Assembly (NCBI RefSeq): GCF_029227915.1
Contig: NC_079885.1
Location: 21,825,001-21,889,000, forward strand
Direction: 5' to 3'
Length of the DNA: 64,000 nucleotides
Source of the DNA: Hydractinia symbiolongicarpus
Taxonomy: Eukaryota > Cnidaria > Hydrozoa > Anthoathecata > Hydractiniidae
Under the pieces are notes generated by a model, which searched no databases, was not told the origin of the DNA, and saw nothing but the letters and a program-made list of their open reading frames with translations. Positions 1 through 12,500 of this stretch are shown here, one piece after another (position 1 is the stretch's first letter; the number at the start of each line of letters is the position of its first letter). The translations under genes were made by a program, and so were the position numbers.

Positions 1-283
1 AATAAATTAACTTATTAAGTTCTTTTAATCAATAATGCGGTTTTGATTAAACAACCTGCTGGTTTCTAAAAAACTGCGGACAGATCACAGGAATGTCGGT
101 AACCCATTTCTGAACAGACAGATAGAATAGTAAAGAGATTTGCAACGTCTTTAGTAGCTGTCAGAATTCATGGCTAGAGAGTATAAAGACGTAATACATG
201 CTCTAAATTACGGAGTTGTTACGGCCAAATAGTAATGTTTTTATCTTAAATAATGTGTAAAAATTTACGTAGATTATACTTAC

Positions 284-762
284 TGGTGTTGTAAGCAAAA
301 AAAACGCGTGCGGATTTCGAATGCCCGTTTCATCCTCCTTCTTGAATGTCAAGTAATCTCCGACGAACACTTTAGATGTAAATCCATTGATTCCGCATAT
401 TGTACTTTTTATATCTTTCAAACAAATTACGAACACATTCGTACAGTTGCTACGACAACGAGATAATTCATCACAACACTTGCCGTCAGCAGTTTTACTT
501 GACGGGTTTTCGTAGGAGACATATGTAATCTCGAAGTTTGCCCAAGCGTTGATGAACTGTGAAAAAGTTAAAGAGAAACACTGATGTTTTAATTGAATAA
601 GCTTACAAAAATGCAACATATGATACTATACATTATTCTGCTATGAAATGTACTATTTTTTTAAAAAATGGCGCAAAACACACACGAAATTGAAATACTT
701 ACATTAATCAGGAACAAAACAACATATGAAAAACACAAAACCTGAGTTATCAATCGAGACAT
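284..762 (-). CDS. DSL/Notch-ligand-like protein, N-terminal exons (partial)
   Basis: Two coding exons are visible on the minus strand. Exon 1 (762-703, 20 codons) starts at ATG with a hydrophobic signal peptide (MSRLITQVLCFSYVVLFLIN) and ends at a GTAAGT donor. Exon 2 (556-284, 91 codons, phase 0 at both ends) follows a pyrimidine-rich CACAG acceptor and ends at GTAAGT. Exon 2 resembles the MNNL domain at the N-terminus of Delta/Jagged ligands: YENPSSKTADGKCCDELSRC, then a second Cys pair and VICLKD. In this family MNNL precedes a DSL domain and binds Notch. I found no third exon between base 1 and 283, so the rest should lie beyond the left edge. The exon lengths and phases closely match the gene at 13740-18072, so they are probably paralogs. 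The call is family level; a specific ortholog cannot be named. Confidence 0.72.
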
Positions 763-2786
763 TTCCTCTTGTTGTATTTTGTAAAACTTATATGCTACAT
801 ATTCAAAACGAAAGACTAAAAATAATGAAAAAATAATGATGTTAATATCACAAAAGCGTGTATCACATTCCGGTTCAACCATACGTAAACAAAGTGTACT
901 GACACACGGTTATTGTGTCATATTATTTATAAAAACAAGTTTATACACAAACCTACACGGAGCTGGAATAATTATTCTAGATTTTCTCACCAGATATTTT
1001 AACCTGTGTTTATTCGGACGAGTATCAAATTTTTTAGTTTATTTATTGATTTATGTAATTTTCTGACTATGCATATGGTTGTCTGCCTTTTTTATATTAA
1101 TTATCATGCTACAACTTGTATGTTTCAAACAAAACATCTCCTTACCTATCGACTGAAAGTCATATCCGGTTTTTTCAAAAGCCCTCTTCAAAAGAAAATT
1201 TTTTCGTGCATGAAAAATAAAAGTGCGATTTAATCACGTTTTTATAAGAAAGATTAAATTTTAGATAACGCTACATGTGCCTCAAATGTTCTTATTTGTG
1301 TTTTTATGTTCTTAATTTTTCGGGAAATCTCAGCCTCAACGTTCTTATAAATTAGGTTCTTATAGAAAAAGCGTATATTTTATAGTATAAAAAGTCTTTC
1401 AGACTATATACATGTACCACATTCTCACCCATCCCCGCCACCCATAATCGCCAATTATTGCCGCCACCGTCTACTTCTTTAAATATCATTCCATGTTTTT
1501 TAGAAAAAGCTGGCTCAGACGAGAGATTTTTTTTGAAAAATATACAAAGAATGCTCAACAAGCTTAAACATGATTTTATTCATTTTCATAAGCTTTCAGC
1601 GAGAGAAATAAAACACCAGATAAGATAAAATTAAGACTATTTTTGTTATCGATAGGCATAAAGCTTTTCGGTTAAATCAAGTGCGTATCGAATATCTCAC
1701 AATTTGTTGTTTTGTATGTAGAGTCACTTTAAATGGTATTGACAAGATTGTGGTATTTCAAATCACGATTTTTTAGGATAGAGTAACCACAACATGTTTT
1801 TTTTATATAGTATAAATTTATGCTTTCTTAAAAATTACAACACGTTCGATGAACTTAATACAACAATCATAGCGTCTATTGAAACAAATAAACTTCGTCA
1901 ATTTGCAGTCAATATGTATATTAAGCTTGGCTTAAGAATTTATAATCTCATATTTGAGCTAATAAAACGTGCCTCAGAGTCAGACTCATTCCCAGGGTCC
2001 TTTTTACACTTTTTTTTAGATAGAACAACAGCGAATTTAATTAGTGTTTTGAAAAATTGCCCTGGGATTCCTTAGATCATTTTATTTTGTAACGCATAAA
2101 TTAGATTGGGTACATTTTTAGATTTTTTTTATAAAATTATTAAAGGATGCAATCGGGGCGGAGGCGGAGGGGCGCATTTTACGTGTCGGATATCTAAAAT
2201 CTTAAACAAGAAGAACGATAGCAAATTTTGTCAGCAGCCTGATAGCATGATTCACGCAAGTTATTTAAAAGACCCTTACAAGACCTTTAATTTTAAGCTA
2301 ATTTAAACCTCGTTTTTGAGGCATTACAACGTAATAACTATAGAATAAATCCCTCCCTGGATTCTCTCTTAATTTTTGCCACTTCCATCAACAAATACTC
2401 TTTTTGTTCTGCAAAATATCGCGCGTTAGTTTTTCATGATATATAGGAGGATGTAATAGGAGGATGCGTGTCTACTACACTTTATCTTCAGTTAACTTGA
2501 CATTAGTAAGTTATTAGAAAGAAGAGATTCAAACAATTTATTTACATAAATATTATACTGTGTTTAGGTAAAACGCTTCTTAGTTTTTCTAACCACGCGA
2601 AAAAATAGCCACGGCAGTAGTTATTTAGTAGATTTTCTCTCCTGCTTGATTATAAGAGGTGCTATTTTTATGGAAACTTTTACCACCAGACGTCTTTTAT
2701 GAAGGTTTATTAATATTAGTCTGCCCTAAAACTCTTCTCTCATAGGCACAAGAGATTATGATTAAGTTTTCTTCATAGATGTTGTA

Positions 2787-2845
2787 CCAATCTCGTCCCC
2801 AGAGTGTTTTCTCTTTCTCTTTAAAAAGAAGAAGACGCTCTGCGG
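2787..2845. repeat. CCTCGTCCCC inverted-repeat element, short copy
   Basis: The left end (CAATCTCGTCCCCAGAGTG) matches the terminus of the abundant CAACCTCGTCCCCAGGGC family. The right end (CGCTCTGCGGAC) is degraded. No target duplication was identified. Confidence 0.45.
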
Positions 2846-2879
2846 ACTATATTTATGTTAATTATACTACCAAGCATAA

Positions 2880-3125
2880 ATTTTTTTTTCTTTATTTTTA
2901 TGACAAGTATTTATGATAAAAATAAAGTGAAAATAAAAGCGTAGTTTTTTTCTGACACCCATCCTCTTGAAACGCGTCTTTCTATTACGCGTCGCGTCTA
3001 TCGCATCGCGTCTATCCATTACGCCTCGCGACCGTCTGTATCGACGCGATCCATATAGCACCTTGACACTCTACTACGCAACACGACACTCTATAGCGTA
3101 ACTTTTGTCCAATACATGACTCCCT
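2880..3125 (-). repeat. GACGCG-type minisatellite element, degraded copy
   Basis: Repeated ACGCGTCGCGTCTA-like units occur at about 2970-3060. They are flanked on one side by sequence matching 62999-63060 (GTGTCAGA, AACTACGC, CTTGTCATGA in reverse complement) and on the other by sequence matching 62655-62720 (GTAGTAGAGTGTC and GTCATGTACTGGACAAAAG in reverse complement). It is therefore an inverted, older copy of the element at 62655-63060. Confidence 0.65.
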
Positions 3126-4389
3126 ACATTTCTGTCTATTTCAAACTCAAAGGATTACTTCATGAAAACAATATTGAGAGATACAGGTAAAGCAGTGAGA
3201 AGTCTACTCAAAACCGATGAAATAGGTTGCTATAAGCACTGCTATGCAAAATATATTTCCAAATTCGGGATTTTTATCAAGGTCGAACGTAACGAAAAAT
3301 TTTTCAAATGGCTTTGCAGTTTCAAAAATAGGCTACAAACTATTTAAAACCGCATTGTATTTTTCTTAAAAGCTTACAAGGAGTTGGCTGAAAACAGCAC
3401 AAAGAAATACATTTTACTTTTTTCAAATCTGGCCATATCTTACTAAAGAAATATTTTGAAACCGTGGCACTATTGCTAGTTAAACAGAAAACGAATTTGA
3501 GAGTCATGATCACTGGCATCTCGGGAAACATGTTCCAGGTATTGGAGCAGAAGGCATGCAAGAGGTTGGTGAATGGGAGAAGAAGGGAGAGAGAGGGAGG
3601 GTGGAAGGGTGGGTGGAAGTGCGTCATTTTCAGACTCAATTTGAAATGTTAGAAACTAAGGTGTTTTTATAACATCAGTTGGATATGAAGGATCTTTAAG
3701 TCAAAACGAAAATCAACGATTTTATGCAAAAGCATAAAAATATCTAAACGTTCTCAACAAGATCACAACCTTTCAACGTTGTCCCCAGCTAGGTGTTTTT
3801 ATGTTTGGTCCAAACCTGCATAAAGCACCTAGCAAGTTCTGGCAGTGCCGTAGGAAACAAAAAGAGCGGGGGTCAAGGTCCCCCAAATAATTATTAAAAG
3901 ATGAAAAAAGAATATTGAATTATTTTTCTAAAACTACATCTAAACATAAGACCGTTCATTAATTTTGATATTTGTCGTGTCTTTGATCTACCTTCGTCAA
4001 TATATTGGAGTTCTAAATGTTAAATGTGTTGTTGTACAGGCTATCTGAAAGATACCTTAACCATGTAACTTTCAAAGTAAACTCGTCATCAATTAGACTT
4101 AAAGAACTTTTCTTAGGTATTGCGTGCTTTACTGATCGAAATAAGGGTACAATAACTTCAGATATCTTCAAATTCATTTTATGCAGTTCAACTAAAAGCC
4201 GCACAAGCTATTTAGGTATTTGCTTTAGCGTCTCGCGGCTGCTTACGTCCAAGCATTACCAAAACCGCGCCATTTAGCAAACCAATCAATCGGAAGGCTG
4301 AATTATATGTCTTATGTGAAACATTGGGCAAGGTTAAAAAATAACATGTGTGGGGTCTTTTAAATTTGCCGCAAAAAGAAAAACAAAAC

Positions 4390-4474
4390 CAGCCTCATCC
4401 TTCCCTCTCTCATTCCCAGGGCATAATAAAACTTGTGTTAAATGGAAATAAAAAACCCTGGGAACGAGGTTGTT
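4390..4474. repeat. CAACCTCG inverted-repeat element
   Basis: Left end CAGCCTCATCC followed by TTCCCAGGGC; right end CCCTGGGAACGAGGTTG, giving imperfect terminal inverted repeats. The interior is short and non-coding. Confidence 0.65.
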
Positions 4475-5598
4475 CCTGGTACTAATTATCATATTTTGCG
4501 AATATTTTTTGCAAACGATCATCCTCGAAAATTTCAACCTGCAAAATGGGAATCCATTTTGACTTGCGAAAATAAATTACCCGCAAATACCTCTACCACT
4601 GAGATAAATGCTATTAACCTTTATTGGATAAAATTGAAAAAAGTGCACAATTTCTTAAACTTCTCTACAGTAATAAACGTAGTCTAAGTGTTCAAAATGA
4701 CTGCGCTCTACTTATAATGGATTCTCCGTAGAGTAAATATTTTGCTGACGAACTAACCGGATTCTTTCACGGGTTAACGACGTTGATTTGATTCTTTTCT
4801 TCAGCAGAACATTTGCAGACAAAAAGTTACCCCCGGTTCGAAAACTACTTTCCTTCTCTTTCATTTATGATTGACTTAACGCCGCTCCCAGAAAGTTCCA
4901 CACCCTAGAACACACGTGGAAATCTTATGGCAACTGTAGCCAGTAGCCGAAGGTTTTTTAAATTGTACTTAAAGATAGCTCAAAAAAGTTAAGTGTGCTG
5001 AAAGAAAATGATGAAGAAATATTTGGTTTATTATCAGCAAACTGATTCTTTTCATATTTGATGTCGTAACATGCTCAAGATAACTTTCGAAAAACGAATT
5101 GAAATTGGGATTAAAAACGTGTAACAATGTTCATAACATCCAATTTCGTTCCCAACACCTCTTTTTCGTATTCCGCAATATAGTCAGGGCGAGAAAATAA
5201 AACCTAGGTTCGAAGTTTCGTAACGTTAGATGACTTTGAAGTACTCTAAAGTGTTTTTTTATATAGAAGAATTTTTCATTTAAACGGCAATTGTATACCG
5301 ATAGAGTGAATAGATGACAGAAAAAGCTTTGTCAGCTAACATCTCGCGACACCAGTGAGAATGACCAAGAGTTCAAACCCAAAACGGTAAAAACATTTAT
5401 TTTTGATTAGGTTTAATTTAGTTTACTGTTTCAACCAAGTGCTATTCTAACTGATAGTTTTGTTTTTATTTTAAAAAGTCGCACAGCCAGCACGTATTGA
5501 TTTTCTTAATAATTTTTGTCATGACTCAACAGGTTACTACTAGTATCGCATGCACGTTAATGCCAAATTTTGATGTTTCATTTTTGTAGTGTGGTCTT

Positions 5599-5676
5599 TC
5601 TCGTCCCCAAGGCTTTTTCTCGCTTTTTTAATATCCGTGACGGCGCGGAGAAGAAATACAGCCTTGGTAACACGGA
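5599..5676. repeat. CAACCTCG inverted-repeat element, degraded
   Basis: TCGTCCCCAAGGCTTTTTCTC on the left and AGCCTTGGTAAC on the right, around an AATATCCGTGACGGCG core. The interior differs from most other copies. Confidence 0.5.
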
Positions 5677-6211
5677 CTGTTGTTGTTGCTGTTGCTGTAG
5701 TCTATCTTTTTTTTACTCTATTACCATCATAAATTTGTTATCATCTCTGAAAAACAATTTCAACGGAATTATAAATACCGTAATACTTCGATTAAACACC
5801 CTTCCCTTTTCCCCTAATCGACATCCTGGTACGTTTTGTAGATGTTACTGACGGTTCCCCAACACGCATAATGAAAAGTTGTTCACTCTATCTGAATTGT
5901 TAGGAAGTTTATTTCCGTTGGTTTGTCTCTGCATTTTTTTATACTCGTTATATTTTTTTATACTTTTATACTTAACACACGAAATGTCAAATACGATATA
6001 TTTATATCCAATTTGTAGTGACCGGCGATTTTATGCACAGGCTAATGACTACTCAAACGAAAAGACCAAAAGATCTACCTTACAATTTCACATAAATTAT
6101 GATATTTGTCGTTAGACTTTGTATCATAAAATACCTACGCATCATAGCTCATATCTCAACAGTTAACGAGTTGTAACTGTAGGGGTATCTACGTGACTCA
6201 ATTGTATTGTA

Positions 6212-6340
6212 TTTATATTATAATACCCGTATACGTCTCTCTGTCTGCACGCAAAATGGCACCGCAAGTAGCGAGACGCAAGCAATGCGGTATAGAAAGA
6301 GCAGGCGATCTCGTGGATTTTTCCACCGGCCACCGACTAG
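6212..6340 (-). repeat. CCGTGG-hairpin dispersed repeat (family A)
   Basis: It reads TATTATAATACCCGTATACG, CTCTGTCTGCACGCAAAATGG, GCAAGTAGCGAGACGC, then GTGGATTTTTCCACCGG and CGACTAG. The same block order recurs at 19441, 28075, 39248, 54084, 58499 and 60533. The GTGGATTTTTCCAC segment is a short hairpin. There is no coding potential. Confidence 0.7.
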
Positions 6341-6482
6341 TTTACAACAAATTAGTTACTTCAAGCGTAAAGTCATTCCTTTAACAAACTTTACATGGCG
6401 ATACAGACAAACTCCGACAGCTTACTCGAAAGCGACAGACTGCACAAGGTACTAAGCTCTCTAAAAAAACTCACATTTAAAA

Positions 6483-7385
6483 GTGATACACAGTTGTATT
6501 GGCTATCAATTCGGATTTCGGAAAAAACGAACAACCGAGCTCGTAGCAGCGTACTTCATTGATCACATCAAAAAGGTTATGGATGCAGGTCAACTAAGAG
6601 GTACCATATATGTAGACCTTAGTAAGACGTTGTATACCGTAAGTCATGTTACCATTATTGCAAAACTATCACACTAAGGAATCATCGGTTGATTTGTATG
6701 TATTTATTTGCCGGCAAACGACATTTACATCACGAGGGGATCTTATCATCAGAAAATTCTACTGTGGTGTTCTACAAGGATCAATCCTTGTTCAGCTACT
6801 TTGCTTAATACATTTAAAAGATTTCGTCAATGTCCTTACAACTTTTAATATAATAAAGTACTCCGACAATACAGTTATTTACTTCTCTCACAAAAACATC
6901 AACGTCATACAGAATCAATAAGATCACAACTTTGAAGCTTTCACAAACTGGCTAGTAGCAAATGAACTTATTAACAGTACTGAAAAACTAAAACGGAAAC
7001 AGTCATATTGCGAATGACAAAAATTGACGATAATCCAATAACGATACAACACCAAATAATCAATATTAAGGATACTAAGACCTACAAGTATCTAGGTTTG
7101 ATGTACGCTGAACGTGACGGAACATGTTCAAGGTTTTCTGAAGAAAGCGACATCAAGGGTAAATCTACTAAGAAAATAAGAAATTCTATAACCAAAAAAA
7201 ACAGCAGCTCTAGTGTATCAATCAATGATTTTACCGATTCTTACATACTACCCCATCTCCACTGTTGGGGCTACTATTCTATAGAGAATCGAGCACAGAA
7301 AATTATTGGTGGCAACTTTACGATTCTTGGACATTTAAAAAAAGAAAACGCGATGTATCTGTACGTATGTGCATCAGTAAAAGTT
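6483..7385 (+). pseudogene. Non-LTR retrotransposon (LINE) reverse transcriptase remnant
   Basis: Three adjacent frames carry pieces of one LINE reverse transcriptase. At 6489-6675 the text is YQFGFRKKRTTELVAAYFID and IYVDLSKT, the finger/palm region before the first catalytic Asp. At 6690-6918 it has CGVLQGSILVQLL, the degraded CGVPQGSILGPLL motif, and IIKYSDNTVIYF where the catalytic box is normally YADD. At 7008-7385 it has TKTYKYLGLMY, the thumb region. The mutated catalytic box, frameshifts and in-frame stops show it is inactive. The style is that of Jockey/CR1/L2-type LINEs; the exact clade is not resolved. Confidence 0.85.
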
Positions 7386-9137
7386 TAAGGGCTATTTTAA
7401 CATCAACAATACGATGCACGTAATAATGGCACAACAACATTCTAAAAATCAAACTTGAAGTAACAAGAAAGTCTTTCTACTACCAAGATGCTTATACTTC
7501 TAACTCTTTTATAAGGAGCACGTATTGAAAGTAGTCTTCATAAATTTATAAACTGTTTGTAAGTGAGAGTTTATTGTTTTTTATGATTTTGAGATGACTT
7601 TTTGAGATGTATTCTATCATTCATAAAGAGCTAGCAACATAAACCCTAACATAAAAATGAATAAATAAAACTTTACAAGAATAGAAATAAAGAAGGCTAC
7701 CTATAGCTAGTTGGCTGGCTTCAGCCGAATGCCTCAAAATCTATATTTGTAGCCAAAATCTTAAAGTTTGTTTAAGATTTAGAAACGTAAAATATATTCA
7801 TCTTAACATGTGATAATACACGGAGCATAAACAGTTCCTATAAGAGACAAAGTATTCAGAAAAGGTCCAAAGGAGACCTACAAACCTAACGCTTAAATCA
7901 ATATGGTCTTCGTGAGCCTTATTTGGGGTTCTGCCGTGAAGTTAAACTGCGTGCAACCAAAACAAAGTTCGTAAAACCGGTTTCTGCGGGGATTCTCCAA
8001 AATAAAACAAAACACAGTTATTTAGAGATTCTCGGGGAACAAAAACTATCAAATAGCTACTTGTTACTTGATTAATCAATTTCATACCTTGGTTAATTGG
8101 TATGAAATGAGTTTTAAAGGCTTAAATGTCACACTCGAAGAAACTGTCAAGGTTGTTGTGAAGAAACTGACAATCGTGTTAGTCTTGTTATGGAAGCTTT
8201 AAGCACAATATGTTCTGTTTTTGTGAAAAAACTTTTGTTAACAGACGAACTAATCTTAAGTGTTTTCAGAATTAAAAGTGCTCTTAAAATATTTTCAATG
8301 CCAGGTCTAATGGCTATGTTTGTCGTTGATCGCTCTTTGCCTGAGCAAATTAAAATACAAAAAAGCCGAGAAAAGCTAAGAAGCTTCTCCTAGTATGTTG
8401 GAACCGAATAAAAATATAATATAAAGTGACTTCTGGTCATATAACCTGAACCACTTATGGTTAATTTCTTGAAACTTGGTCAAATATTGCGGTAGATTGA
8501 TACAGACTTAGTTCTAGTAAAAACTAAATTCGATGACGTCATTAGAATTGGAAATGGCGACATGTCTCAGCGGTGAACCTCTTTCCCGTTTTCTTAATAT
8601 ATTTTACTTTCTCTCATGTACGTAAGTTATGGTGTTGGTGATATTTCAGACTTGTGCAATGAATTGGTAAGCATTTAGGTGAAAAAAATTATTATCTGAA
8701 AATGCGCACTTTTGTTTGTTTTGATTTTTCATCGAACTGCGCATGCTCAGATACAATTCGCCGTCGAATTCGCCGCTCAATTTGCTTCATGAAAATCCCC
8801 CTTTACTGTCCCTCCCAAAATTAGTATATCTATGGCACATTAGGCTTGGTAACTTTCTAAAATATTTTATTAAAAGAGGATAGCAAAAATTGAGAACTGT
8901 TGCTACTGTAAATGCTCTAACGTGCAGTCTCTAATAAACACCCGTGTGAAATAAATGACCGTCTAAAATAAACCCGATCAGTTTTTTTGCGATGAATTTA
9001 TTATTAGAATGTAGAAAACCAGTCTATATTTAGTAACGCCCGTCTCCGATAACCGCCCTCTTCCCTTAAAATCCTAAAAATTTATCAGAGCGTTTGTGAT
9101 CAACATACATTATAAAAAAGTATAAGAAAGAACAACC
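7386..9137. other. Intergenic, no supported gene
   Basis: AT-rich sequence without a recognisable exon. An open frame at 8190-8393 (67 codons) has no family features and no clear splice partner. Confidence 0.45.
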
Positions 9138-9224
9138 CAACCTCATTCTCAGGGCACTTTGCCATATTGATGAAGTTACTCTGTAATAAAGGCTTAGGGA
9201 CCACAAGACCGTGGGGACGAGGTT
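9138..9224. repeat. CAACCTCG inverted-repeat element
   Basis: Left end CAACCTCATTCTCAGGGCAC; right end GACCGTGGGGACGAGGTTT. The interior (TTTTGCCATATTGATGAAG-like) resembles the copy at 57147, which has TTTTGCCTTTTTGATGAAGC. Flanks AAGAACAAC and TACAACAAC match at 7 of 9 bases. Confidence 0.7.
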
Positions 9225-9280
9225 TACAACAACACACACAACATTATGAACACTTTTACTTGGTAGTTAAATTTAAATCG

Positions 9281-9575
9281 ACTGGTAGCCTTGTGGTAGA
9301 GCGTTTGCCTTCAGTTCGTAAGGTTTTGGGTTCAAATCCTGACCGAGTCATGCCAGAGACTATAACAGTGTAATTTAATTCTTTCTGCTTAACGTTCAGC
9401 ATGAGGATAGGATTGATATCTTAGATGGTTGTCTAGTTGAGCGGCTGTTTTGCTTGCACGGCTTTCGTAGCTTAAATGGGAGCTTTAAACATCCTCTTCG
9501 CAGGTTCCTTATTGAAAACAGTTCTAATAAGAACTGAAGAGGTTTTTCTGGGTAAATAATAGTAGTAGTAATGAT
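9281..9575 (+). mobile_element. tRNA-derived SINE, copy 1
   Basis: The 5' head looks like a tRNA gene. It has an A-box-like TAGCCTTGTGGTAGAGCG and, about 40 bases on, a B-box-like GGGTTCAAATCC. The body (TTTCTGCTTAACGTTCAGCA, GATAGGATTGATATCTTAG, CACGGCTTTCGTAGC, GAACTGAAGAGG, CTGGGTAAATA) is shared in order with 44181-44470. It ends in a TAG/ATA simple-repeat tail. Pol III promoter boxes, a shared unrelated body and a simple 3' tail are the hallmarks of a SINE. It is not a functional tRNA because the acceptor stem does not pair convincingly. Confidence 0.82.
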
Positions 9576-12500
9576 AATAATAAAGTTGTTGTATAAATTA
9601 AAAAATACAAAATTTCTCATGACAGTTTTATTTTAATCAGAGGCCTATATTTAAAAATTAAAAGAAGTTACAAAATTTCAGCAACAAGCAATTACCAAAC
9701 GAAAGTACACTTAAACAACAATTTAACCAATTTGATCACAGTAATTGGCTAAATTTAATGACATGATGATTGGTCGCCGCAAATAAAGCAGTTTGGCTTC
9801 GCATCCTAGCGATTAACCCAGTTTGTTTGGTACTAACTTTTGACACTATTTGTGCAAAGACAAAGAGACAACAAGATTTAAACCCCTTCAATTTTTTTTA
9901 AAAACGCCAATCAGAAGCTTTCATCGTGAAATTTACGCCAATCAAAAAACTTTGATAATTAAGTCTTCGCTAATCAGAAGCCTTGCTTCTAAAATTTACA
10001 CCAATCAGGAATTTTGAGCACGAAATTTAAGTCAATCAGGATCTATTGATTGCCATTTTTGGAAGGAATGTCTTACTTCTATCCCAAACAACAACATTCT
10101 TGACAAAAAATGATTGCATTATGTTCTTTGTTATTTTTCGGTTATTCTAAATGAGCGATAGTGTTAGCCCTCCCTTCTGATATTAACTAACTTACCGCTA
10201 CTACATATCCTCTAGAAGTTCCAACAAGTTTTTGTCATAAATATACTCATAATAATGTCCGAACGCCAACGCCAGGTCGGGTAGCTTTTGATTCTATCAT
10301 GGATCGATCTCAAGACCTTGGCATCTGATGAAGCTCTATTTTCTTAGGTCGTCCCTTTTATCCACATAACATCCTTTCTCTACATACGATACTCTAAATC
10401 GTCTACCGGAGAGTGGGGAAAGCCATTCAAAAAATATGTGTTTTCCTTCTTCCAAAGTTCAAGGCAATAAAATTATGTTAGTTCTGGTTATAGTTTGGCT
10501 TGATGAAATGAATTGAAAAAATAATTTGACCGTAGTTCCTAAACTTTTGATTTTAGGCATTTTTCTGGCACCAATAAGATTTTTTGACAGCCTATTAATT
10601 TCGACAAAGATACAAGTGCTGAAGCCATTAAAAGCAATTCTCTTTAATGAAAGAAATCAGATATGGGATTTAAATATTAAATGCTAAATATTTTATCCAT
10701 TTCATAGGGTTTGCGCTTTCAACGCGGTGCCAGAATATCCAACGTTGAATTTTTGCACATCAGCAGGATAAATCATACTTTTATCTTGGCAATGTTCAAT
10801 GCGGTTACGCCGTGCTTGAGTTAGATTCCATCTTGTAGCTTGTTACAGATTGTTACGTCAACTTTCTTTTGTTGAAACGTCAGAAAACATTCCAGTGAAA
10901 AGATTATACGCCCACCAGATATTAAATTTCAATGTTTATAGCGTCAAAGGTTATACTTTTAGGAGAACGTGTCGAAGGCCGAAGATAGCAATTTTAAGTA
11001 TAAACAAGAAAATGAAAAAAAAAACGTTTTTTTTCGGCTTTTCAGGCGTGGTGTCATGATGAATTAAATCCATGCAATGTTGACATAATCTAGTCTATAT
11101 AGACACATTTCGGATAGGTTTTGTTCCCAAACAGATGTATTCTGGAGCAGGGTGTCCACATGGGTAGCCAAGTAAGAACAAAGTATGAAATAGCTAGATC
11201 ATGATAGATTAATTTTACGCTATTTCTACTTTTTATCCGATTTGATACATTCACAATTCCTAAGCCAAATCATTCCACATCGTCGCAGTATGATTTTCAT
11301 CGCTTTTTGAATCGCACCATGTGAAGTGTGGTCACTATAATGATCCGGAACAGTGATCGTTTTGCAACACTGCCAACATGAAAAGTGTGAATTCAGTAAG
11401 ATTTTGGCTACCATTTTGGTTACTATTTCAGCTACCATTTCGGCTACCATTTAAGCTTAACAATTAAAAATATATTTACTATGACATAGCACAAAATAAA
11501 AATCCTTTATGTTCAAGCCGCCAACGTAACAGCTAATCAAAATATTATGTTTTTGTTGGTGTGTTGTTCCAAGAAACCGCACGTTTGACCACAGACAATA
11601 ACAAAACATTTGTATTCAGTGTCAGAAAATAAACACATCAACAAAGTAAAATTATATTTTTTGCAATTTAAGAGATATTTACTCCCCAATTTTAAATCGT
11701 GATCTGCTTCTGCTTTATACGAAAAATCATGGAAAATGACTGTTTATTGAAGCCAGCATAAGGGTGTGGTCAGCTCGTTTCACCAACACCATTTCCAGAG
11801 TTACTTGACTGAAGAAGTTTTTAACAATAGACCATTTTTGCAAGATTTTTGACCAAATTTTCCAACTTCTTACGATGCAACGTTGTTAAAGCAGGTTTAA
11901 GAACTTCATGCTTCTTTCTTGTTTTACATGTTTTGTAGCAAAGCTCTTGAGAATTCTAAATACTTCAGTAGGCCAAAGCACCATTAGAATGTGATGTTGC
12001 CAGACATTATCGGACACTTGATCAATAAAAGGGCTTTTTGCAGGAAACTTCCTGTACATAAAATTTCGACATGTTAAAAAATTTCACACCTCGACAGCTT
12101 TTGTACCAGTTTTTGCATCAACTGGTAGGTTTCGAACAATAACAAAAAGAATGAGTACGAAGTTTCCTTTTTTGAGAATAAAGGTAAAAATTTGCACTAA
12201 AACTTCACTTTCAAGACAGTCAGCACAGTCAACTATCATTACACAACAGTATCAGTACCTATTAACTGAAGTGCCAAAAGGTCTCCACAATTGTATTAAA
12301 GGTTCATTTAGGAGGTAAGCTATGCTTCACAATCCCAATTAAACTAGTTTAGAACATTATTTTTAGACTGATATAATATGTCATGCAATATTTCAAAAGT
12401 AAATTTAAATGAGTTTACGTTCAGAACTCTAAATGTGCCTTAAGAAGGACTTCTTTAGTTTTTTTTTTTGTTTTATCAAACCTTACGTCCTTTTGCATCA

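Larger units (their letters stand above)
763..5598. other. Intergenic, no supported gene
   Basis: Apart from the repeats listed separately, I see no exon with recognisable protein similarity or a convincing splice context here. Open frames are short (under 100 codons) and AT-biased. The stretch separates the divergent DSL-like gene pair and would include the promoter of the minus-strand member, but no specific regulatory motif can be assigned. Confidence 0.5.

Noticed and set aside
9281-9352. Possible functional tRNA gene
   Set aside because: A and B boxes are present, but the stems do not pair well and the sequence continues into a body shared with 44181-44470, so it is a SINE head.
11226-11450. 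Minus-strand open frame with MVAEMVAEIV repeats
   Set aside because: It comes from a short GCTACCATTT repeat and lacks any supporting context.
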